The position numbers and the translations under genes were made by a program. From JAAYAY01 sp964429355 (lineage in GTDB: Bacteria; Planctomycetota; Planctomycetia; Pirellulales; Thermoguttaceae): a stretch of DNA of 9,688 nucleotides. Every line of letters begins with the position of its first letter. Within the stretch, counting starts at the first letter, position 1. The DNA lies in the NCBI GenBank assembly GCA_964429355.1, contig CAYSCH010000359.1, positions 1 through 9,688 on the forward strand. The letters are read 5' to 3'. This document shows, one piece after another, positions 5,410 through 9,688 of the stretch. The notes under the pieces are model-generated. The model had not been told where the DNA came from. It ran no database searches and saw only the letters and a list, made by a program, of their open reading frames with translations.

Positions 5410-8400
5410 CTATTCCAGAGTCGGCTTTGCCAGTTCGCCGCGGAGTTGGGCCAGTCCGCCTTCGCGTTCGTAGACACCGTAGAACATGGAGGTCGAGTCG
5501 AGCCAGAGGGTCAGGCGGTGCATGTCTTCCTGGGAGAGCCTTACATCGTAGTGGCCCTGCTGAAGAAGCTGATACAGTTGTGAGGCTTTCGCACCGAACT
5601 GGCCGGGGGTGGTGCGATAGTCGTCGCGGTAGTCGTGGAAGCCGAAGTTCTCGACGAGGCTGTTGTAGGAGGCGAACCAGTTGTTGGCGATCGGTTCGGC
5701 AGCGAGATTGGGCGCCTTCTTGTCGCGGTTCTCTTCGTGGCATTTCACGCAGTTGCGGTCGAGCACCGGCTGGACCAGGCGAGGATAGCTGAAGGGGGCC
5801 GAGCCGTCTACGTCGGGCAGGAGTTTCGACGGGCCGCGCTTCAGCGCCAGCGGGACGACGGTAGCGGACTGGGCGACGCGAGACTTGGGCTCGTGGCAGC
5901 CAACACAGGTGAGGCGTTCTCCCTGGCGAACCTGGGTGGCGGAACGCATCGACTGGATCGCCAGGCCGTTCTCGTCGAGGGCCTGGAAGAAGACCTCGCG
6001 GTTGGCCGGCACGGTGAAATGGGCCGAGCCGTCCGATTCAACGGGCACAGTGCCGAGAACCCAGCGGCAAGGGACGACGGAATCTTGGGCCGAGGCCACG
6101 CGAATGCCGGTATCGAACGGCTTGAGGGGGCCGGAAGGGACGGGCATGGGCAGAAGCTGGAACACACGCAGGTGGGTGATTCGGGTTCCGGCAGGCCAGG
6201 GCTTGAAACTGTCGTAGACATTGACAACGGCCAGGGTGCCTTCGGCCTGGGCGAACTGGTCGGCGGCTTGATGGCGGGTGGCCGGATCGGTACCGGCGCC
6301 GCGGGCCAACTCCAGTCCCGCCTTCGGAACGGGCTGTGGGCGCAGCGGAATGGGGGTGAAGCAGGAGATTTCGGGATCGCGGTAGATGAGTTCCCGATTG
6401 CCGAAGACGTCGACGAGGTAGATACCGTAGTCGCCGGGCACATATCCCTTTCCCTGGTTACCCACGCCGGGGCGCATGGTGGCGTCGTAGACGCAAAGGT
6501 AGTAGTTGTCACTCAATGGCCACGGGGTGCCGTAGGCCTGGGCGCCGCCCTGGGTCTCGGGGAAACCGACGTCGGGGGTGATCCTACGAATGGGGCCCAT
6601 GCTGTCGTCGTCGGGGAGACTTGGATCGATGAGGACGAGCGAGCCGAACGACTGCCCGTGATGGGGGGAGGCAACGGCCACGATCTTGTTGGAGCCCGGG
6701 ATCGCCCGGCAGTCGGATTCCATATCGGGGCGCTCCTGCCGGACAGCATAGTTGCCGTGGACGGGGCGTGGATCGCGGCCGTCGACGGTTGTGAGCCAGG
6801 GCATGTGGGCGGTGCAGCCGAAACGGTCGACATAGTCCCAGCGGGTCCAGAGGATCATCCCTTCATTGGTGACGGACGGATGCCACTCGTTGGTTTCGTG
6901 GAAGCTGAGACATTGGATATCGCTGCCGTCGGAGGCCATATCGTAGAGGGTGTAGTTGGGGCAGACGCGGCCACAGCGGAGGTAGCCGCCGCGGCGCTCG
7001 CTGATGAAGGCGATCCGCCCGTTAGGCAACCAGCAGGGATCGAAATCGTTGAAGGTTCCATCGGTGAGCTGCTGGAGGTTCGTGCCGTCGGCGTTGACCT
7101 TGAAGACATGGTAGCAGCGGCCTTCGTGCCAATGGCCCTGGGCGGGATCGGTATGGTGTCGATGCTGCATATCGCCGCGGTTTTCGACGTAGGCGAACAG
7201 GATCGACCGAGCGTCGAAGGAGAGATCGGGGGAAAGGAACGTGCCGCCGGGTGTTTCCGGCCCGACGCGGTTGCCCTCGCCGTCGAAGGTGGCGGTGGGG
7301 AGAACACTACTGGGTCCGCCGGAGAGCTTTTCGCCGGTGAGGCGGCCCTTTTCGACAACGGAGTCGGCCAGTACGTCGCGGACGCTGGGACTGTCGCTGA
7401 ACGCGCCGTCGAGCACATAGAGTCCTCCGCCGGGGGCGGCGGCCATGCCGTAGTACTGGTCGCAGAGGTGGTTGAACAACGCACGCCGGCGTTTGATGAA
7501 GACGAGTTCGTTGAAATTCAAGAGGGGATTAGAAAAGGCGATCCGGCGCCGAAGGCGGCAGGCCTCGTTGTAGAGGGCAATGCGGGCCGTTTCGTCGTCG
7601 AAGTCGGTGCTCTGCGACTTCTGGCAGATGGCGGCGAACTGCTGCTCCAGGTCGGCAAGATCGGGTGCGTCGGGCATTGTCTGCAGGTCGGCCACCAGGG
7701 CAGCGGTTCGGCGGACGACGATATCGAGCGGATCGCGATCGCTTTCGAGGATCAGCGATTCTGAGCGGTAGGTCTCGGAGGCGACCCGATCAAACTGCTC
7801 GCGATTGCGGAGATCGGCCTGGAGAGAGACGTACTGAATTTCCAGTTCGCTGAAGGGCGTGCCGTCGTCGTGGACGAGGGTTGCCGGTCCGGCGTCTTTG
7901 GCCTGGAAGGTCACGCCGTCGGCGAGCAACTTCAGTTCGGCGATGGAGGTGTAGGGCCGGCCGTTGGTTTCACTCAGGGCGCGGAGGCGAAAGTAGCGTG
8001 CTTCGACGGGCGCGGCGAAGGAAACGTGGCACTCGGTGGAACCCTTGGCGAACCAGCCGGCAAGAATTGGCTTGCCGAGTTGGCTGAGATCGTTACCGAC
8101 GTAGCATTCGTACTGGTCGATCGTGCCGTTGCCGCCGCCGGAGCGAGGCATGTAGACGAAGCCGGAGAGCTGGTACGGCCGGCCGAGGTCGAGGGTGATC
8201 TGGTGGGGGACGGGAGCCTCTTTCGCACCGAACTGGGTATGCCACATGGTTTCCGGGTCGCCGTCCATTGCCCGGTAGGCTTCGTAGCCGGGATGTTCAC
8301 TGTCGGTGCGAACGGCGACAGGGACAGTCTTCAGAGTGGCCGCGCCGGCGGTCAAGACCAGCAGGGGCAGGCAGACGAGGATCGCAAACGAGGCGGGACG

Positions 8401-8415
8401 TGTAAGGCGGGCCAT
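5410..8415 (-). CDS. HzsA-related exported dicytochrome-like protein with discoidin and TolB/WD40-like domains
   Basis: A 1001-residue exported protein related to the alpha subunit of hydrazine synthase; the function of such relatives outside anammox bacteria is unknown. In order: a signal peptide (residues 1-26, MARLTRP then a hydrophobic run to AGAA); an F5/8-type C (discoidin) domain at about 30-165; a helical linker to about 310; a TolB/PD40-like propeller at about 320-690, with SPDLSFDARSILFAY, FISERRGGYLRCGR and SFHETNEWHPSV; and two c-type heme motifs, C837-V-G-C840-H841 and C889-V-K-C892-H893. The C-terminal region has GHYDVRLSQEDMHRLTLWLD, typical of the family, and H927, H955 and H966 are possible distal ligands. 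I chose the ATG at 8415 because AAGGGAG (8421-8427) lies five bases upstream and the signal peptide begins there. An in-frame ATG at 8451 would add 12 residues. The two hemes imply periplasmic maturation. It is unlikely to be true HzsA, because no HzsB/C-like or other anammox gene is nearby and the residue four after the first motif histidine is serine. The long open frame antisense to it is a shadow. Confidence 0.9.
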   Translation of the reverse strand: MARLTRPASFAILVCLPLLVLTAGAATLKTVPVAVRTDSEHPGYEAYRAMDGDPETMWHTQFGAKEAPVPHQITLDLGRPYQLSGFVYMPRSGGGNGTIDQYECYVGNDLSQLGKPILAGWFAKGSTECHVSFAAPVEARYFRLRALSETNGRPYTSIAELKLLADGVTFQAKDAGPATLVHDDGTPFSELEIQYVSLQADLRNREQFDRVASETYRSESLILESDRDPLDIVVRRTAALVADLQTMPDAPDLADLEQQFAAICQKSQSTDFDDETARIALYNEACRLRRRIAFSNPLLNFNELVFIKRRRALFNHLCDQYYGMAAAPGGGLYVLDGAFSDSPSVRDVLADSVVEKGRLTGEKLSGGPSSVLPTATFDGEGNRVGPETPGGTFLSPDLSFDARSILFAYVENRGDMQHRHHTDPAQGHWHEGRCYHVFKVNADGTNLQQLTDGTFNDFDPCWLPNGRIAFISERRGGYLRCGRVCPNYTLYDMASDGSDIQCLSFHETNEWHPSVTNEGMILWTRWDYVDRFGCTAHMPWLTTVDGRDPRPVHGNYAVRQERPDMESDCRAIPGSNKIVAVASPHHGQSFGSLVLIDPSLPDDDSMGPIRRITPDVGFPETQGGAQAYGTPWPLSDNYYLCVYDATMRPGVGNQGKGYVPGDYGIYLVDVFGNRELIYRDPEISCFTPIPLRPQPVPKAGLELARGAGTDPATRHQAADQFAQAEGTLAVVNVYDSFKPWPAGTRITHLRVFQLLPMPVPSGPLKPFDTGIRVASAQDSVVPCRWVLGTVPVESDGSAHFTVPANREVFFQALDENGLAIQSMRSATQVRQGERLTCVGCHEPKSRVAQSATVVPLALKRGPSKLLPDVDGSAPFSYPRLVQPVLDRNCVKCHEENRDKKAPNLAAEPIANNWFASYNSLVENFGFHDYRDDYRTTPGQFGAKASQLYQLLQQGHYDVRLSQEDMHRLTLWLDSTSMFYGVYEREGGLAQLRGELAKPTLE

Positions 8416-8420
8416 CTTAT

Positions 8421-8427
8421 CTCCCTT
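8421..8427 (-). promoter_or_regulatory. Ribosome binding site that fixes the start of the HzsA-related gene
   Basis: On the minus strand AAGGGAG is followed by five bases (ATAAG) and the ATG at 8415. The alternative in-frame ATG at 8451 has no purine-rich sequence at the right distance, so the shorter 1001-residue product is preferred. Confidence 0.65.
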
Positions 8428-8536
8428 TTCGATGGAAACGCGGCGGGTCATGCTGGAGCATTAAGAAACCCTCAGAAAACGTATGAGTTTCCCACGGGCA
8501 CGGACATGCACAGCCGGTGGTTCTGCCAGCGGCTCT

Positions 8537-8565
8537 AAGATACACGCAAATCCTTTGCCAGTCCA
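8537..8565 (-). promoter_or_regulatory. Weak candidate sigma-70-like promoter for the HzsA-related gene
   Basis: On the minus strand TGGACT (8565-8560) and TATCTT (8542-8537) are separated by 17 bases, each matching the consensus at four of six positions. It lies about 120 bases upstream of the start. Matches this loose arise often by chance, and planctomycete promoters are poorly defined. Confidence 0.2.
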
Positions 8566-8817
8566 CAGATAAGGTGGCAGATGTGCCGATGTGCGTGGCT
8601 TGGGCGCCGCTCGGCTACCGTTGGCCTGCTCCCGGTGGTCAGGAGTCTTTGTCAAGAACACTCGCGATCTCTGACGTTAGTGGTACAAATAAAAGGAGGG
8701 GTTCTGACGACGGATCGGTGGGGGAACGTAACGCATGTCCCGGGATGCGAGTGCTTTGTCAATCCTGGATCTTGGGGTAGTGAAGCCGAGTGGCAGCAGA
8801 CGCTCGGGCCTAAGAAA

Positions 8818-8845
8818 CTGGGGGCTCGCTGTCGCTCGACCCCAG
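8818..8845. repeat. Short inverted repeat CTGGGG/CCCCAG
   Basis: CTGGGG (8818-8823) pairs with CCCCAG (8840-8845) around a 16-base loop that contains CTCG twice. There is no following T-tract. It resembles GC-rich intergenic repeats of planctomycetes, but the stem is only six base pairs. Confidence 0.35.
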
Positions 8846-8920
8846 CTACACAACCCAGAATCGTAATACTGACAGAGCATTGAGAATCCTCACAACTCGC
8901 GGGTTCTGGGCCAAGGTCTT

Positions 8921-8927
8921 GGGAGGA
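8921..8927 (+). promoter_or_regulatory. Strong Shine-Dalgarno-like site pointing to an alternative upstream start at 8933
   Basis: GGGAGGA is followed by five bases and ATG 8933, which is in frame with the ATG at 8990 and with no stop between. If used, the exported protein would gain 19 residues before its signal peptide. The 8990 start has a weaker AAGGA (8976-8980) nine bases upstream but gives a textbook signal peptide. Confidence 0.45.
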
Positions 8928-8968
8928 TTTGTATGCAGCGTAAGGGGCAAGATGATATCATGGCGTTA

Positions 8969-8987
8969 ACTTGTCAAGGACTTGTCA
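8969..8987. repeat. Direct repeat ACTTGTCA, 11-base period
   Basis: ACTTGTCA occurs at 8969-8976 and again at 8980-8987, spaced about one helical turn and ending two bases before the ATG at 8990. It could be an operator if transcription starts upstream, or simply coding DNA if the ATG at 8933 is used. Confidence 0.3.
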
Positions 8988-8989
8988 CT

Positions 8990-9688
8990 ATGAACGTACG
9001 TACCCAAACCATCATTTTCTTGATCATGCTGGTGCTGTTTGTCTGCGGGGCGAACGCGTCGGATTCGGTCCGACTGGCGCTGGTGACCTCGCAGCCGGGG
9101 TCGGAAGCGGAAAAGTCGCTGCTGCTGGCCGAAGTGGAACTGGCGGGCGTGGCAGGAATTTCTCTGCTGGATCGCCAGCATGTTCGGCAGGTTTTGCGGG
9201 AACAGGAGCTTGGCGGTGTGGCCGACTCGGAGCGGGCGTTCCGGCTGGGGCAAATTTTGACGGCCGAATTGCTCGCGGTGGTGGAACTGGAACAAGCATC
9301 CGGCGAGAACGCGGTTGGCGTGATCGTGTATCACGTGCCAAGCGGCGTGCGGCTGTGGGACGGGGCGGTCTCGGGGAGAGATGCCGCTGAGCGTGCCACG
9401 AGCATAGCAGCGGCCGTTGAATCGGCGGCCAGGAAACTCCGTGGCGGCAACCGACCCGGTGTACCGGTATGCATTTTTCAGCTCCGCAATGCGGAATTGC
9501 CGTACTCATGGGATAGTCGCGTCCAATTGATCGGGCGGCTTGTCGAACGGCATCTGCTGCGGATGCCGGACATCGCCATTCTGGAACGGCAACGGTTGGG
9601 TTTCGCCGCGGAAGAAAGGCAACTGCCGACCGTGTTCCCCCTGCCGTCGCTCCTTGCATCACCACGCTTGCTTTCCATTGATATCGGG
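8990..9688 (+). CDS. Exported protein with two related CsgG-like segments, incomplete at the right edge
   Basis: This frame is open for 233 codons with no stop before the window ends, so the gene is partial at its 3' end. A signal peptide is clear: MNVRTQTIIFLIMLVLFVCG with cleavage after ANA (residue 23). The mature part begins VRLALVTSQPGSEAEKSLLL and continues with GISLLDRQHVRQVLREQEL, an accessory-lipoprotein style seen in CsgG/HfaB-like periplasmic proteins. A second similar segment follows: residues 44-74 and 180-212 align around LLDRQ and ILERQ, each followed by 11 residues ending in a charged pair, Q and L. No lipobox cysteine is at the cleavage site. The alternative start is ATG 8933. 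It is divergent from the HzsA-related gene. The role is unknown; the CsgG-like call is by pattern only. Confidence 0.78.
   Translation, partial: MNVRTQTIIFLIMLVLFVCGANASDSVRLALVTSQPGSEAEKSLLLAEVELAGVAGISLLDRQHVRQVLREQELGGVADSERAFRLGQILTAELLAVVELEQASGENAVGVIVYHVPSGVRLWDGAVSGRDAAERATSIAAAVESAARKLRGGNRPGVPVCIFQLRNAELPYSWDSRVQLIGRLVERHLLRMPDIAILERQRLGFAAEERQLPTVFPLPSLLASPRLLSIDIG

Larger units (their letters stand above)
8416..8989. other. Long gap between divergent genes
   Basis: About 570 bases separate the HzsA-related gene from the divergent exported-protein gene. It must contain both promoters. Short open frames on both strands lack family resemblance and proper starts. I found no tRNA-like fold and no clear terminator. 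Items listed separately are a weak promoter candidate (8537-8565), a short hairpin (8818-8845), a strong ribosome-binding-site-like GGGAGGA (8921-8927) and a direct repeat (8969-8987). Confidence 0.5.

Noticed and set aside
5635..7764. 709-codon open frame on the plus strand opposite the HzsA-related gene
   Set aside because: Its product is a low-complexity G/A/V/E-rich sequence with no domain, signal or ribosome binding site. It lies wholly antisense to a gene with clear heme, discoidin and propeller motifs. Codon bias in GC-rich DNA explains it.
5410..8415. True hydrazine synthase and an anammox gene cluster
   Set aside because: HzsA-related proteins are common in planctomycetes that do not perform anammox. 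No HzsB/C-like, hydrazine dehydrogenase or other multiheme gene is present in the window.
8677..8880. 67-codon minus-strand open frame in the divergent gap
   Set aside because: It has no family resemblance, poor start context, and overlaps the 8818-8845 inverted repeat. It is more likely chance.

Overview
The window looks like chromosomal DNA from a member of the Planctomycetota, probably an uncultured or little-studied lineage. The evidence is: (i) two neighbouring genes whose products carry the NPYQSPAS peptide near the N-terminus, a hallmark of small planctomycete membrane proteins; (ii) a very large exported protein of the hydrazine-synthase-alpha-related (HzsA-related) family, which is greatly expanded in this phylum; (iii) GC-rich coding DNA with loose spacing, and intergenic stretches full of short structured repeats. 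No rRNA, tRNA, CRISPR array, intact insertion sequence or phage gene was seen.

Layout. Positions 1-826 hold no intact gene. This left flank has two 97-bp copies of a dispersed repeat (61-157 and 404-500, 93/97 identical) and a diverged third piece at the edge. It also has a short inverted-repeat motif and what look like decayed gene ends, the clearest being the C-terminal end of a periplasmic sugar-binding-type protein at 638-814. Then, on the plus strand, come a 375-residue iron-sulfur protein with two 4Fe-4S ferredoxin motifs and extra cysteine clusters (827-1954), and a 649-residue exported multidomain protein with carboxypeptidase-regulatory-like and HEAT-like regions (2020-3969). A 243-base gap with tandem GGTCTG-type repeats and a perfect GC-rich hairpin precedes a small three-helix membrane protein (4213-4617).

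On the minus strand, convergent with these, a 1001-residue HzsA-related protein (8415 down to 5410) is followed after 30 bases by a DUF805 membrane protein with an N-terminal zinc ribbon (5379 down to 4816). These two may be co-transcribed. The HzsA-related protein combines a discoidin-like domain, a TolB/WD40-like propeller and two c-type heme motifs. A gap of about 570 bases separates it from a divergent plus-strand gene (8990 to beyond 9688) for an exported protein with two related CsgG-like segments. That gene has no stop codon inside the window.

How the genes work together is mostly unknown. The gene pairs do not form a recognisable pathway, and I see no convincing new defence or mobile system. 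The parts most worth following are the heme-binding HzsA-related protein, the unusual cysteine pattern of the iron-sulfur protein, the internally duplicated exported protein at the right edge, and the hairpin-bearing repeat family at the left edge.
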